Shown: piece by piece, positions 35,046 through 44,702 of the stretch
How the letters are laid out: the number at the start of each line of letters is the position of its first letter
Position numbering within the stretch: position 1 is the first letter of the stretch
NCBI RefSeq assembly: GCF_002934665.1
Contig: NZ_NIRS01000009.1
Coordinates: 1 to 64,000 of the forward strand
DNA length: 64,000 nucleotides
Source of the DNA: Pseudomonas laurylsulfatiphila
Lineage (GTDB): Bacteria; Pseudomonadota; Gammaproteobacteria; Pseudomonadales; Pseudomonadaceae
Direction: 5' to 3'
The notes under the pieces: generated by a model
What the model saw: the letters and a program-made list of their open reading frames with translations, nothing else
Told to the model about the DNA's origin: nothing
Databases searched by the model: none
Translations under genes and position numbers: made by a program

Positions 35046-35056
35046 ATGAGAAGCAG

Positions 35057-35082
35057 AACCGCCCTTGATTGGGCGGTTTTTT
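35057..35082 (+). terminator. katA terminator
   Basis: A perfect 8-bp stem AACCGCCC (35057-35064) / GGGCGGTT (35071-35078) runs into TTTT. It starts 11 bp after the katA stop, so the ferritin gene must largely depend on its own promoter, which I could not define in the 112 bp that follow. Confidence 0.92.
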
Positions 35083-35194
35083 GCGTTATTTCAGCCGGTT
35101 TTCTCAGAATATCTTCGCTTTTATTGCGTCTTGCGAGTGACGATAGGGGCATGTTGGTTCAAACTACAACTTTCAAGCAGGGAGATGTAGGGCG

Positions 35195-35659
35195 ATGCAA
35201 GGCCACCCAGATGTGATCGATTACCTCAACACGTTGCTGACCGGCGAACTGGCCGCGCGTGATCAATATTTCGTCCACTCGCGGATGTATGAGGACTGGG
35301 GTTTCACCAAGCTCTACGAACGAATCAACCACGAGATGGAAGAGGAAGCAGGGCACGCTGATGCCTTGATGCGCCGGATTCTGATGCTCGAGGGCACTCC
35401 GCGCATGCGTCCGGATGATCTCGATGTCGGCACCACGGTGACCGAGATGCTCGAAGCGGATTTGCGTCTGGAATACAAGGTGCGGGCTGCGCTGTGCAAG
35501 GGCATCAAGCTCTGCGAGCAGCACAAGGACTACGTCAGCCGCGAAATGCTGCGGGTTCAATTGCATGACACCGAAGAAGATCATACCTACTGGCTCGAAA
35601 AGCAGCTGGGTCTGATCAAGTTGATCGGACTTGAGAACTACCTGCAATCCCACGCCTGA
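35195..35659 (+). CDS. ftnA: Bacterial ferritin of the bacterioferritin family, haem ligand absent
   Basis: This 154-aa four-helix protein should form a 24-mer iron store. Ferroxidase ligands E18, E51, H54, E127 and H130 are present in bacterioferritin-like positions. The residue that binds haem in bacterioferritin, Met52, is alanine here (EEEAGHAD, residues 49-56), so it probably does not bind haem in the usual way. P. aeruginosa PA4235, first called BfrA and later FtnA, shows the same feature as I recall. It sits between katA and uvrA, and its transcript ends at a bidirectional terminator. It is often annotated bfr. Confidence 0.9.
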   Translation: MQGHPDVIDYLNTLLTGELAARDQYFVHSRMYEDWGFTKLYERINHEMEEEAGHADALMRRILMLEGTPRMRPDDLDVGTTVTEMLEADLRLEYKVRAALCKGIKLCEQHKDYVSREMLRVQLHDTEEDHTYWLEKQLGLIKLIGLENYLQSHA

Positions 35660-35676
35660 TTCAGCGAATACAAAAA

Positions 35677-35711
35677 AGCCCCTGTCACCGATGAAGTGAC
35701 AGGGGCTTTTT
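35677..35711. terminator. Bidirectional terminator between ferritin and uvrA
   Basis: A perfect 12-bp stem AGCCCCTGTCAC (35677-35688) / GTGACAGGGGCT (35696-35707) has A6 on its left and T5 on its right, so it can stop transcription from both sides. It lies 17 bp after the ferritin stop and 12 bp past the uvrA stop on the opposite strand. Confidence 0.93.
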
Positions 35712-35723
35712 CATGGCGCCCGG

Positions 35724-38558
35724 TTAAGCCCGATCGCGCTCCAGCAGCGGCTTGAGGTAGTAGCCGGTGTGAGACTGCTTCATCTCGGCCACTTCCTCCG
35801 GTGTGCCGACGGCGATGATCTGGCCGCCCTTGGAACCACCCTCCGGACCGAGGTCCACCAGCCAGTCGGCAGTCTTGATCACGTCCAGGTTGTGCTCGAT
35901 GACCACCACGGTGTTGCCGTGGTCGCGCAGGCGATGCAGCACGTCGAGCAGTTGCTGGATATCCGCGAAGTGCAACCCGGTGGTCGGTTCATCGAGGATG
36001 TACAAGGTCTTGCCGGTATCACGCTTGGACAATTCGCGGGACAGTTTCACCCGCTGCGCTTCACCTCCGGAGAGCGTGGTCGCCGATTGCCCAAGCTTGA
36101 TGTACGACAGGCCGACGTCCATCAACGTTTGCAGCTTGCGCGCCAGGGCCGGTACGGCATCGAAGAACTCTCGCGCTTCCTCGATGGTCATCTCGAGGGT
36201 TTCGTGGATGCTCTTGCCCTTGTATTTGATCTCCAGGGTTTCACGGTTGTAGCGCTTGCTCTTGCACACGTCGCACGGCACGTAGATGTCCGGCAGGAAG
36301 TGCATCTCGACCTTGATCAGGCCGTCACCCTGGCAAGCCTCGCAGCGCCCGCCCTTGACGTTGAAGGAGAAGCGCCCCGGGCCGTAGCCCCGCGAGCGGG
36401 ACTCCGGCACGCCGGCGAACAACTCGCGGATCGGCGTGAACAGTCCGGTATAGGTCGCCGGGTTGGAGCGTGGTGTTCGGCCGATCGGGCTCTGGTCGAT
36501 GTCGACGACCTTGTCCAGGTGCTCCAGGCCCTTGATGCTGTCGTGGGTGGCCGCCTCAAGCGTCGTGGCGCCGTTGAGCGCGGTGGCGCTCAGCGGGAAC
36601 AGCGTGTTGTTGATCAGCGTCGACTTGCCTGAGCCGGACACGCCGGTCACACAGGTCAGCAGGCCGATCGGAATCTCCAGGTCGACATTGCGCAGGTTGT
36701 TGCCGCGCGCGCCCTTGAGCGCCAGCGTCAGCTTTTTGTTGCGCGGCGTACGTTTGGCCGGGACTTCGATTTTCACTCGGCCCGACAGGTATTTGCCCGT
36801 CAGCGAGTCCGGATGCGCCATGACCTCGGCCGGTGTACCTTCGGCGACGATATGCCCGCCGTGCACGCCGGCGCCCGGGCCGATGTCCACCACGTAGTCG
36901 GCCAGGCGGATCGCGTCTTCGTCGTGCTCGACCACGATCACCGTGTTGCCGATATCGCGCAAATGCTTGAGGGTGCCCAGCAGCCGGTCGTTATCGCGCT
37001 GATGCAGACCGATGGAAGGTTCGTCGAGGATGTACAGGACACCCACCAGGCCGGCGCCAATCTGGCTGGCCAGGCGAATGCGCTGGGCCTCGCCACCGGA
37101 CAAGGTGTCGGCACTGCGGTCCAGCGACAGATAGTCGAGGCCGACGTTGACCAGGAATTGCAGGCGTTCGCGGATTTCCTTGAGGATCTTGTCGGCAATT
37201 TCGCCGCGACGACCGGTGAGCTTGAGCCCGCCAAAATAGTCGGACGCATCGCCGATCGGCAGGTTGGTCACCGCCGGCAGGGTTTTCTCGCCGACCCACA
37301 CGTGCCGCGCCTCACGGCGCAGGCGGGTGCCGCGGCAGTCCGGGCATGACTGGGTACTGAGGAACTTGGCCAGCTCTTCGCGCACCGATGCCGATTCGGT
37401 TTCGCGGTAGCGGCGCTCCAGGTTCGGCACGATGCCTTCGAACGGGTGCGAGCGTTTGACGATGTCGCCACGGTCGTTCAGGTATTTGAAGTCGACGTTT
37501 TGCGAACCGCTGCCGTGCAGGATGAATTTCTGCTGGTCGGCGGGCAGTTCGTTGAACGGTACTTCCAGACTGAATTTGTAGTGCGAGGCCAGCGAACCGA
37601 GCATCTGGAAGTAATAGACGTTACGTCGGTCCCAACCGCGAATCGCCCCTTCGGCCAGGGTCAGTTCGCCGTTGACCAGGCGCTTGATGTCGAAAAACTG
37701 CTTTACCCCCAGACCGTCGCAGGTCGGGCAGGCGCCGGCCGGGTTGTTGAAGGAGAACAGCTTGGGTTCCAGCTCGCTGATGGCGTGGCCGCAGATCGGG
37801 CAGGCGAAGCGTGCGGAGAAGATCATCTCCTCGCCCGGCTCGTCGTCCATCGGCGCTACCAGGGCAATGCCGTCCGCCAGTTTCAGCGCGGTTTCGAAGG
37901 ATTCGGCCAGGCGTTGCTGCAGGTCGGCGCGAACCTTGAAACGGTCGACCACGACATCAATGGTGTGTTTTTTCTGCTTGTCGAGCTTGGGTGCTTCGTC
38001 CAGCTCATAGAGCTTTCCGTTGATCCGGGCACGGACGAACCCTTGGGCGCGCAGTTCTTCGAAAACCGACAGGTGCTCGCCTTTGCGCTCGCGGATGACT
38101 GGGGCCAACAGCATCAGCTTGCTGCCCTCCGGTTCGGCGAGGACCAGGTCGACCATCTGGCTGACGGTCTGCGCTTCCAGCGGTATGTCGTGGTCCGGGC
38201 AACGGGGAATACCCACGCGTGCATACAGCAGGCGCAGGTAATCGTAGATTTCGGTAATGGTGCCGACCGTCGAACGCGGGTTGTGCGAGGTGGACTTCTG
38301 TTCGATGGAGATCGCCGGCGACAGGCCTTCGATGGTGTCGACGTCGGGTTTTTCCATCATCGACAGGAACTGCCGGGCATAAGCCGACAGCGATTCGACG
38401 TAGCGGCGCTGGCCTTCGGCGTACAGGGTGTCGAAAGCCAGGGACGACTTGCCGGAGCCGGACAGGCCGGTGATGACGATCAGCTTGTCCCGTGGCAGGG
38501 TCAGGTCGATGTTCTTCAGGTTGTGGGTTCGAGCCCCACGAATCAGGATCTTGTCCAA
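35724..38558 (-). CDS. uvrA: UvrA, excinuclease ABC damage-recognition subunit
   Basis: UvrA finds bulky DNA lesions and loads UvrB in nucleotide excision repair. The 944-aa protein has two ABC ATPase modules: Walker [13 protein letters not shown] near residue 31 and [13 protein letters not shown] in the second half, both with LSGGEAQR signatures. Zinc modules are CPICG...CPTCDG and CEACQGDG...CDVC. I set the start at TTG 38558, because translation from it gives the family N-terminus [19 protein letters not shown]. An in-frame ATG 24 codons earlier adds unrelated residues. A TATACT (38598-38593) upstream may be the -10 box. I found no LexA box. Confidence 0.97.
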   Translation of the reverse strand: MDKILIRGARTHNLKNIDLTLPRDKLIVITGLSGSGKSSLAFDTLYAEGQRRYVESLSAYARQFLSMMEKPDVDTIEGLSPAISIEQKSTSHNPRSTVGTITEIYDYLRLLYARVGIPRCPDHDIPLEAQTVSQMVDLVLAEPEGSKLMLLAPVIRERKGEHLSVFEELRAQGFVRARINGKLYELDEAPKLDKQKKHTIDVVVDRFKVRADLQQRLAESFETALKLADGIALVAPMDDEPGEEMIFSARFACPICGHAISELEPKLFSFNNPAGACPTCDGLGVKQFFDIKRLVNGELTLAEGAIRGWDRRNVYYFQMLGSLASHYKFSLEVPFNELPADQQKFILHGSGSQNVDFKYLNDRGDIVKRSHPFEGIVPNLERRYRETESASVREELAKFLSTQSCPDCRGTRLRREARHVWVGEKTLPAVTNLPIGDASDYFGGLKLTGRRGEIADKILKEIRERLQFLVNVGLDYLSLDRSADTLSGGEAQRIRLASQIGAGLVGVLYILDEPSIGLHQRDNDRLLGTLKHLRDIGNTVIVVEHDEDAIRLADYVVDIGPGAGVHGGHIVAEGTPAEVMAHPDSLTGKYLSGRVKIEVPAKRTPRNKKLTLALKGARGNNLRNVDLEIPIGLLTCVTGVSGSGKSTLINNTLFPLSATALNGATTLEAATHDSIKGLEHLDKVVDIDQSPIGRTPRSNPATYTGLFTPIRELFAGVPESRSRGYGPGRFSFNVKGGRCEACQGDGLIKVEMHFLPDIYVPCDVCKSKRYNRETLEIKYKGKSIHETLEMTIEEAREFFDAVPALARKLQTLMDVGLSYIKLGQSATTLSGGEAQRVKLSRELSKRDTGKTLYILDEPTTGLHFADIQQLLDVLHRLRDHGNTVVVIEHNLDVIKTADWLVDLGPEGGSKGGQIIAVGTPEEVAEMKQSHTGYYLKPLLERDRA

Positions 38559-38749
38559 GGTGGCCTCGCTCGGCGGGCGTCGAAAACGTAGGAGTATACG
38601 GCCAAATACTGGATGGATGCACACTATCAAACGAGAGGGTTACTGTCTTACATGAAGAGTGTGTCAGCAATGCGCGTCAAAGCGTCGCGATATACCCCGC
38701 CAATCGATGGGACTGGTAGAATCGCCGCCGGTTCACATGAGGTTTTTCC

Positions 38750-40147
38750 ATGCACGATCCCCACAGCGAGCGCATGAGTGGTAGCGAGACCCGCGCAGCA
38801 AGCGGTCTGGCCCTGGTGTTCGCCTTCCGTATGCTTGGCATGTTCATGGTGTTGCCGGTACTGGCGACCTATGGGATGGATCTGGCCGGCGCCACACCGG
38901 CCCTGATCGGCCTGGCGATTGGCGCTTATGGCCTGACCCAGGCGGTCTTCCAGATTCCGTTCGGTTTCATTTCCGACCGCATCGGCCGTCGCCCGGTGAT
39001 TTACCTGGGTTTGATCGTCTTTGCCCTCGGCAGTCTGCTGGCCGCCAATGCCGATTCGATCTGGGGCGTGATCGCCGGGCGAATCCTGCAGGGGGCCGGG
39101 GCGATTTCCGCCGCGGTCATGGCCTTGCTGTCCGATCTGACCCGCGAGCAGCACCGGACCAAGGCCATGGCCATGATTGGCATGACCATCGGCTTGTCGT
39201 TTGCGGTGGCCATGGTGGTCGGCCCGCTGTTGACCCGCGCCTTCGGGTTGTCCGGATTGTTCCTTGCCACCGGCGGCATGGCGCTGTTTGGCATCGTGAT
39301 CGTGATGTTCATGGTGCCGCGCTCCACCGGCCCGTTGCAGCACCGTGAGTCCGGTGTCGCGCGCCAGGCATTGATGCCGACCCTCAAGCACCCGGACCTG
39401 CTGCGCCTGGACCTGGGTATTTTTGTCTTGCACGCGATGTTGATGTCCAGCTTCGTCGCCTTGCCGCTGGCGCTGGTCGAGAAAGCCGGGCTGCCCAAAG
39501 AGCAGCACTGGTGGGTGTACCTGACCGCGCTGCTGATTTCTTTCTTCGCCATGATCCCGTTCATTATCTACGGCGAGAAGAAACGCAAAATGAAACGAGT
39601 TTTACTCGGCGCCGTCGTGACGTTGATGCTCACTGAGCTATTCTTCTGGCAGTTCGGCGACAGCTTGCGGTCTCTGGTGATCGGTACGGTGGTGTTCTTC
39701 ACCGCGTTCAATCTGCTGGAGGCTTCATTGCCGTCGCTGATCAGCAAGGTTTCACCGGCAGGCGGCAAGGGCACGGCGATGGGGGTTTATTCCACCAGTC
39801 AGTTCCTCGGCTCGGCACTGGGGGGAATCCTCGGTGGTTGGCTGTTCCAGCATGGCGGTCTGTCGGTTGTGTTCCTCGGATGCGCCGGTCTGGCTGCCCT
39901 CTGGCTGGCCTTTGCTGTTACCATGCGCGAACCTCCCTACGTCACAAGCCTGCGCTTGCCGTTGTCGCCCGAGGCGATCCGCGAAGCGGGTCTGGTCGAG
40001 CGCCTGAAGGCGGTCGTAGGGGTAACAGATGCAGTCATCGTCGCGGAAGAGGCGGCGATTTACATCAAACTGGACACCGAACTATTGGATCGCACCACCC
40101 TTGAGCGCCTGGTGAACAACCCGGCCGGGGCAGCGTGCGTAGCCTAG
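38750..40147 (+). CDS. MFS transporter with C-terminal YAM-like domain
   Basis: This 465-aa inner-membrane protein has 12 predicted helices and the MFS loop motif SDRIGRRPVIY after helix 2. After the last helix a soluble tail of about 70 residues (from RLPLSPEAIREAGLVERL to LERLVNN) resembles the YAM domain of E. coli YajR. The substrate is unknown; a proton-driven exporter is likely. It is divergent from uvrA and 9 bp ahead of ssb, matching the PA4234-PA4233-PA4232 order. Because the gap to ssb is so short, ssb may be read partly from this gene's promoter. A TAGAAT at 38717-38722 is a possible -10. Confidence 0.85.
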   Translation: MHDPHSERMSGSETRAASGLALVFAFRMLGMFMVLPVLATYGMDLAGATPALIGLAIGAYGLTQAVFQIPFGFISDRIGRRPVIYLGLIVFALGSLLAANADSIWGVIAGRILQGAGAISAAVMALLSDLTREQHRTKAMAMIGMTIGLSFAVAMVVGPLLTRAFGLSGLFLATGGMALFGIVIVMFMVPRSTGPLQHRESGVARQALMPTLKHPDLLRLDLGIFVLHAMLMSSFVALPLALVEKAGLPKEQHWWVYLTALLISFFAMIPFIIYGEKKRKMKRVLLGAVVTLMLTELFFWQFGDSLRSLVIGTVVFFTAFNLLEASLPSLISKVSPAGGKGTAMGVYSTSQFLGSALGGILGGWLFQHGGLSVVFLGCAGLAALWLAFAVTMREPPYVTSLRLPLSPEAIREAGLVERLKAVVGVTDAVIVAEEAAIYIKLDTELLDRTTLERLVNNPAGAACVA

Positions 40148-40156
40148 GAGAACGTT

Positions 40157-40672
40157 ATGGCCCGTGGGGTTAACAAAGTCATATTGGTCGGCACTTGCGG
40201 CCAGGATCCCGAAGTTCGCTACTTGCCTAACGGTAATGCCGTGACCAACCTGAGTCTGGCGACCAGCGAACAGTGGACCGACAAGCAAACCGGTCAGAAA
40301 GTCGAAAAGACCGAATGGCACCGTGTATCGATGTTCGGCAAGGTTGCAGAAATCGCCGGCGAATACCTGCGTAAAGGTTCGCAGGTGTACATCGAAGGCA
40401 AGCTGCAGACCCGCGAGTGGGAAAAAGACGGTATCAAGCGTTACACCACCGAAATCGTGGTCGACATGCAAGGCACCATGCAACTGCTGGGCGGCCGTCC
40501 ACAGGGCGACCAGCAGGGCCAGGGCGGCGGTAACAACTACCAGCAATCCGCTCCGCGTCAGCAGGCTCCACGTCCTGCTCCGCAACAGCAGCCACAGCGT
40601 CCGGCCCCTCAACAGGCCGCACCGCAACCGGCTCCGGATTTCGACAGCTTTGATGACGATATTCCGTTCTAA
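40157..40672 (+). CDS. ssb: Single-stranded DNA-binding protein
   Basis: SSB coats single-stranded DNA in replication and repair. The 171-aa protein has the N-terminal OB fold (residues about 1-110; [21 protein letters not shown]). A Gln/Pro/Gly-rich linker full of PQQQPQ-type runs follows, and the acidic protein-docking tip DDDIPF ends it. GGAG precedes the ATG. An intrinsic terminator follows. Confidence 0.98.
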   Translation: MARGVNKVILVGTCGQDPEVRYLPNGNAVTNLSLATSEQWTDKQTGQKVEKTEWHRVSMFGKVAEIAGEYLRKGSQVYIEGKLQTREWEKDGIKRYTTEIVVDMQGTMQLLGGRPQGDQQGQGGGNNYQQSAPRQQAPRPAPQQQPQRPAPQQAAPQPAPDFDSFDDDIPF

Positions 40673-40715
40673 AGCAGCTGCAAGCCTCAAGCTACAAGCA
40701 GCAAGCTGAGAAAAC

Positions 40716-40752
40716 AAAACCCGCACTTCGGTCTGAAGTGCGGGTTTTTTAT
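40716..40752 (+). terminator. ssb terminator
   Basis: A perfect 12-bp stem AACCCGCACTTC (40718-40729) / GAAGTGCGGGTT (40735-40746) is followed by TTTT. Just before it (40674-40709) are repeated CAAGC units, a low-complexity pattern I recall as common in Pseudomonas spacers. Confidence 0.93.
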
Positions 40753-40776
40753 GGGCGGTGAAATTTAGTTGCAGAC

Positions 40777-41325
40777 TCAGGCCGCGAGGAAATCGTTGGT
40801 CGACACCACGCTGGCATAGGCAAACGCCAGTGCCGCCATGAACGCCGCATGAACCTGCGCCGCCGGAACCGATACGCCATTGAATTCCAGGTCACGGGTG
40901 GCGCAGGCGTCGTGGATCACGGTCACCGTGTAGCCGAAATCCGCCGCCGCACGGGTGATGCCGTCGACGCACATGTGGCTCATGCTGCCCACGATCACCA
41001 GTTCCTTGATGCCTTGCTCGTCGAGGATCGATTTCAGCTCGGTTTCGCGGAACGAGTTGACGAAGTGCTTGAGCACCACCGGTTCGTCGGCGCGGTTGAT
41101 CACTTTGGGGTGCAGCTTCGCGCCTTCGGAGTTCGGGGTGAAGAACGGTGCCTCTGCGGAGGTGAATTCGTGGCGGATATGCACCACCGGATCACCGGCA
41201 TCACGGAAGGCCTTGATCAGGCGGACGGCGTTGTCGGCGGCGGCATCGGCGCCGACCAGTGGCCACTTGCCTTGGGGGAAGTAGTCGTTCTGGATATCGA
41301 CTACGATGAGCGCTTGCTTGGCCAT
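40777..41325 (-). CDS. Isochorismatase-family cysteine hydrolase
   Basis: The 182-aa cytosolic protein has the family catalytic triad: D10 (VVDIQNDYF), K86 (VVLKHF) and C119 (GSMSHMCVDG). Members hydrolyse amides such as nicotinamide, N-carbamoyl compounds or isochorismate; the substrate here cannot be told. It has no partner domain as in EntB. I chose the ATG at 41325 because GAGGAAAC lies just upstream; an in-frame start 40 codons earlier runs into the regulator's promoter. It is divergent from a GlxA-type regulator across 101 bp, so that protein probably controls it. Confidence 0.85.
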   Translation of the reverse strand: MAKQALIVVDIQNDYFPQGKWPLVGADAAADNAVRLIKAFRDAGDPVVHIRHEFTSAEAPFFTPNSEGAKLHPKVINRADEPVVLKHFVNSFRETELKSILDEQGIKELVIVGSMSHMCVDGITRAAADFGYTVTVIHDACATRDLEFNGVSVPAAQVHAAFMAALAFAYASVVSTNDFLAA

Positions 41326-41426
41326 GACTGTTTCCTCGAAGTGTGTGTGGGTGTGGAATGAAGTATTGGCGCTGGCAGGCGGTCCGGGGATTGGCCGCAC
41401 CGACAATAAGAGGGGGAAAACTGACA

Positions 41427-42419
41427 ATGGACGCAGAAAGGGCAATCGCCGAGCTCGGTGTGCTGATCTATCCCGGCGCGCAGATGGCGGCGGTGCATGG
41501 CTTGACGGATTTGTTCGGGGTGGCGAACCGGATCGCCGCCGAGCATCAGGCTGCCCAGTTGACCCTGCTGCGGGTCAGCCATTGGCAGGTCGAGGGTGAT
41601 CAGCCGCCGGTCCGGGTCTTCGACAGCCATCCCGGCCCGGAGCGTGCCCTGGTGGCCGTGTTGATCCCGCCATCGATTGCCGGTTTTTCCGAGGGCCAGG
41701 CGCCACAGAGCTTGATCCACTGGTTGCGCGAGCAACATGCCAGCGGCGCGACACTGGGCGGGGTTTGCGTGGGCTCGATCCTGTTGGCTGAAAGCGGTCT
41801 GCTCGACGGTCGCAGCGCCACCACCCACTGGACTTCGGCCAAGACCTTTGCCGAACGTTATCCGGCGATACGGCTCAAGGCCGATACACCGATTGTCGAT
41901 GACGGCGATCTGATCACCACCGCCGGACTGATGGCGTGGTCTGAACTGGGTTTGCGCCTGGTCAACCGCCTGCTGGGACCGAGCATTGCCACCAGTACCG
42001 CACGTTTTCTGGTGGTGGAACACAGCGACAGCGCCAGCGAGTGCGGCAGCAATTTTGCGCCGATCCTCAGTCATGGCGATGCGGCGATCCTCAAGGTTCA
42101 GCACTGGTTGCAAAGCACCGGGGCGACCGAGGTATCGCTGACGGCGATGGCCGAAAAGGCAGGACTGGAAGAGCGCACCTTCCTGCGACGCTTCCGCTCG
42201 GCCACCGGGCTCAAACCCACCGAATACTGCCAGCATCTGCGAGTCGGCAAGGCTCGGGAAATGCTCGAATTCACCAACGGCACCATCGACCATATTGCCT
42301 GGACGGTGGGTTATCAGGACCCCGGCGCGTTTCGCGCGACATTCAAGAAAATCACCGGGCTGGCGCCGAGTGATTATCGGATGCGGTTCGGGGTGACGCC
42401 TGGGGCTGCGGCACGGTAA
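41427..42419 (+). CDS. GlxA-family AraC-type regulator
   Basis: The 330-aa protein has an N-terminal DJ-1/PfpI-like domain (about 1-170) with the nucleophile-elbow motif GGVCVGS (C114). It has a C-terminal AraC HTH domain (about 225-320; EKAGLEERTFLRRFRSATG and IAWTVGYQDPGAFRATFKK). Such proteins usually activate nearby catabolic genes, and the ligand is unknown. ATG 41427 is preceded by GGGGGAAA and begins the conserved domain; 28 codons upstream are open but unconserved-looking. Divergent from the isochorismatase gene. Confidence 0.85.
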   Translation: MDAERAIAELGVLIYPGAQMAAVHGLTDLFGVANRIAAEHQAAQLTLLRVSHWQVEGDQPPVRVFDSHPGPERALVAVLIPPSIAGFSEGQAPQSLIHWLREQHASGATLGGVCVGSILLAESGLLDGRSATTHWTSAKTFAERYPAIRLKADTPIVDDGDLITTAGLMAWSELGLRLVNRLLGPSIATSTARFLVVEHSDSASECGSNFAPILSHGDAAILKVQHWLQSTGATEVSLTAMAEKAGLEERTFLRRFRSATGLKPTEYCQHLRVGKAREMLEFTNGTIDHIAWTVGYQDPGAFRATFKKITGLAPSDYRMRFGVTPGAAAR

Positions 42420-42440
42420 GTGGAACACCGAAAATACAGT

Positions 42441-42530
42441 GTAGGAGCGAGCCTGCTCGCGATAGCGGTGTGTCAGGCGACATCAATGTTGATAACGCTG
42501 GCCTCATCGCGAGCAGGCTCGCTCCCACAG
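42441..42530. repeat. REPIN-type inverted repeat pair
   Basis: Left arm GTAGGAGCGAGCCTGC... (42441-42464) and right arm ATCGCGAGCAGGCTCG... (42506-42530) form an inverted pair around about 40 bp. It follows the regulator gene by 21 bp. The remaining 42531-42704 holds no gene; CTATATT at 42671-42677 could be a sigma-S-type -10 for the next gene. Confidence 0.85.
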
Positions 42531-42704
42531 GGAATCGTGCAAAATGCCGGAGTATCAAAGGGCGTCGTGCAGAATAAAACAGGCCCCATGCCATCACTCT
42601 CTACGCAACGGGCTGATTTAAAACCCCTCTTTCCGTAACGGGCCTTGGCCTGATCCCTGCACCCCTCCAACTATATTCATCAAGCGTCGATTGAAGGGGG
42701 ATGC

Positions 42705-43814
42705 ATGACCCCAACAAACCGCAAGAAACTGGTGGTTGCCCATTCGGTTCGCGCCGACGCGCCACTGCACGAAGTCGAGACCAACCGTGCGCTGGCGCGC
42801 TGGCTGGCGCAGATATTGGGGCTCAAGTACGGCGGCAGTTACGATCCGCAATTGCACGACGGTCGCGACCTCTACCTGTTGCCGACCCAGACGCTGGTGG
42901 GCGCTGAGGCTGCCCGGCAACTGGGGGTCAAGGGACCGGAGGATTTGTGGGGGGGGTATGTCGACCATGATTTCATCTGCACCAAAGCCATCAGTCATGG
43001 ACTGCTGAACCACCATGCCCATGCGCCGCCAGGCTGGGCTCCTTTGTTTTCCCAGCGGGTACGCAGCGTCGTACTCGACGGTCTCAGCGTGTTCTGCCTG
43101 AAGGATGCTCGCCCGGCGGCGGAACACTTGTTGTACACCGGGCCGATCCGCCTGAAGCCGATACACGCTTGCGCCGGACGTGGTCAGGAAGTGATCCAGA
43201 ACCTCGACGAGTTCGATGAAATTCTGGCCAGGCCCGAGGCTGACGCGACCTTCACCGAAGGTGTGGTGCTGGAACAGGATCTTGATCAGGTGATTACCCA
43301 CAGCGTCGGCCAGAGTTTCATCGGCGACAAGGTGCTGAGTTACTGCGGTGATCAATACTTGACCAAGGACGCAGAGGGCGAGGAGGTGTATGGCGGCTCG
43401 AACCTGTTGGTGGTGCAGGGCAGCTATGACGATTTACTGAAGCTGGACCTGGCCGATGACGTGCGGATGGCTATCCAGCAGGCGCAGGTGTTCGACAGCG
43501 CCGCGGATGAAGCCTATCCGCGTTTCTATGCGTCACGGCGCAACTACGACATCGCTCAGGGCATCGATAGCGGCGGCAAACAGCGCAGCGGTGTGCTCGA
43601 ACAGTCCTGGCGCATGGGCGGTGCCAGCAGTGCCGAGGTGGCGGCCTTGCAGAGTTTCGTCAACGATCCGGGAATGCGCGCGATTCGTGTGTCTTCGGTG
43701 GAAACCTACATCGATCAGCCGCTGCCGGCAGATTCCATCGAGGTGTATCGCGGGCCGGCGCAAAGCAGTGACTTTCTTCTCAAGTACGTGACGGTTAAAT
43801 CCTATGACGGCTAG
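42705..43814 (+). CDS. DUF3182 protein with ATP-grasp-like motifs
   Basis: The 369-aa protein matches what I know as DUF3182. Its function is not established. Several segments resemble ATP-grasp enzymes: LKPIHACAGRGQ (150-161; a lysine followed by a glycine-rich loop), GVVLEQ (186-191, like the nucleotide hinge), and GVLEQSWRMGGASSAE (296-311, with E299 and R303 like the metal-binding E...R-GG-S strand). A carboxylate-amine ligase activity is therefore possible, by inference. GAAGGGGG precedes the ATG. The last 11 bp overlap the hydrolase gene, so the two are probably coupled. No signal peptide. Confidence 0.75.
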   Translation: MTPTNRKKLVVAHSVRADAPLHEVETNRALARWLAQILGLKYGGSYDPQLHDGRDLYLLPTQTLVGAEAARQLGVKGPEDLWGGYVDHDFICTKAISHGLLNHHAHAPPGWAPLFSQRVRSVVLDGLSVFCLKDARPAAEHLLYTGPIRLKPIHACAGRGQEVIQNLDEFDEILARPEADATFTEGVVLEQDLDQVITHSVGQSFIGDKVLSYCGDQYLTKDAEGEEVYGGSNLLVVQGSYDDLLKLDLADDVRMAIQQAQVFDSAADEAYPRFYASRRNYDIAQGIDSGGKQRSGVLEQSWRMGGASSAEVAALQSFVNDPGMRAIRVSSVETYIDQPLPADSIEVYRGPAQSSDFLLKYVTVKSYDG

Positions 43815-44562
43815 AAGCGAATCCATTCAGATCGACATCGATGACGAACAGATGAGCGGGACTTTTCTGAGCCCCAAATCGAAAGTGCCCGGCGTACTCT
43901 TCGTGCACGGTTGGGGCGGCAGTCAGGAGCGGGACCTGGAACGCGCCAAAGGCATCGCCGGCTTGGGGTGTGTATGCCTGACCTTCGACCTGCGCGGACA
44001 CACCGGCGGCACCGGCATTCCATTGTCCCGGGTGACCCGGGAGGACAATCTGCGCGACCTGCTGGCAGCCTATGACCGCTTGCTCGCGCACCCGGCCCTC
44101 GATACCTCGGCGATTGCCGTGGTCGGCACCAGTTATGGGGGTTATCTGGCCTCGATTCTGACTTCGCTGCGGCCGGTGCGCTGGCTGGCGCTGCGGGTGC
44201 CGGCGCTCTACCGCGACGAGCAATGGCACACGCCGAAACGCGACCTGGACAAGCTGGATCTGCGTGATTACCGAGGCACACTGGTGCGTGCCGACAGCAA
44301 CCGGGCCTTGCATGCCTGCTCGCAATTTCGCGGGGATGTCTTGCTGGTGCAGTCCGAGACCGACGACTATGTGCCCCACGCGACGATCATGAGCTACCGG
44401 GCGGCCTGCCAGCAGACGCACTCCATGACCCACCGCATCATCGACGGCGCCGACCACGCCTTGAGCGACCCGGTTTCCCAGCAGGCCTACACCTCGATCC
44501 TCGTCGACTGGATTACCGAGATGGTGGTCGGGGAGCGGTTGAGCATTATTCAATCATCCTGA
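43804..44562 (+). CDS. Alpha/beta hydrolase
   Basis: The 252-aa cytosolic protein has the fold's oxyanion motif VHGWGG (34-39), the nucleophile elbow GTSYGG (S110), and a late acid/histidine pair in ETDDYVPH and DGADHALSD. It resembles serine peptidase or esterase-like dienelactone hydrolases; the substrate is unknown. It overlaps the DUF3182 gene by 11 bp in another frame and so is likely made in a fixed ratio with it. A 35-bp perfect inverted repeat follows and may end the transcript. Confidence 0.85.
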   Translation: MTARSESIQIDIDDEQMSGTFLSPKSKVPGVLFVHGWGGSQERDLERAKGIAGLGCVCLTFDLRGHTGGTGIPLSRVTREDNLRDLLAAYDRLLAHPALDTSAIAVVGTSYGGYLASILTSLRPVRWLALRVPALYRDEQWHTPKRDLDKLDLRDYRGTLVRADSNRALHACSQFRGDVLLVQSETDDYVPHATIMSYRAACQQTHSMTHRIIDGADHALSDPVSQQAYTSILVDWITEMVVGERLSIIQSS

Positions 44563-44575
44563 GATTTGTGGTGAT

Positions 44576-44691
44576 CTTGCGGACGCCTTCGCGAGCAGGC
44601 TCGCTCCCACAGTGGGCCGGTGTGAACTCAACATGTGTGACTTGCGCAGATCAAAGGTGGGAGCGAGCCTGCTCGCGAAGGCGTCCGCAAG
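44576..44691. repeat. REPIN with perfect 35-bp arms
   Basis: The left arm (44576-44610, starting CTTGCGGACGCC) and right arm (44657-44691, ending GGCGTCCGCAAG) are exact reverse complements over 35 bp, around a 46-bp centre. Each contains GAGCGAGCCTGCTCGCGA or its complement. It lies between convergent genes and could act as a two-way transcription or decay barrier, although no T tract follows. Confidence 0.92.
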
Positions 44692-44702
44692 CACACCCCA
44701 AA

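Noticed and set aside
38559-38749. LexA/SOS box in the uvrA-MFS intergenic region
   Set aside because: No CTGT-N8-ACAG or close match is present on either strand.
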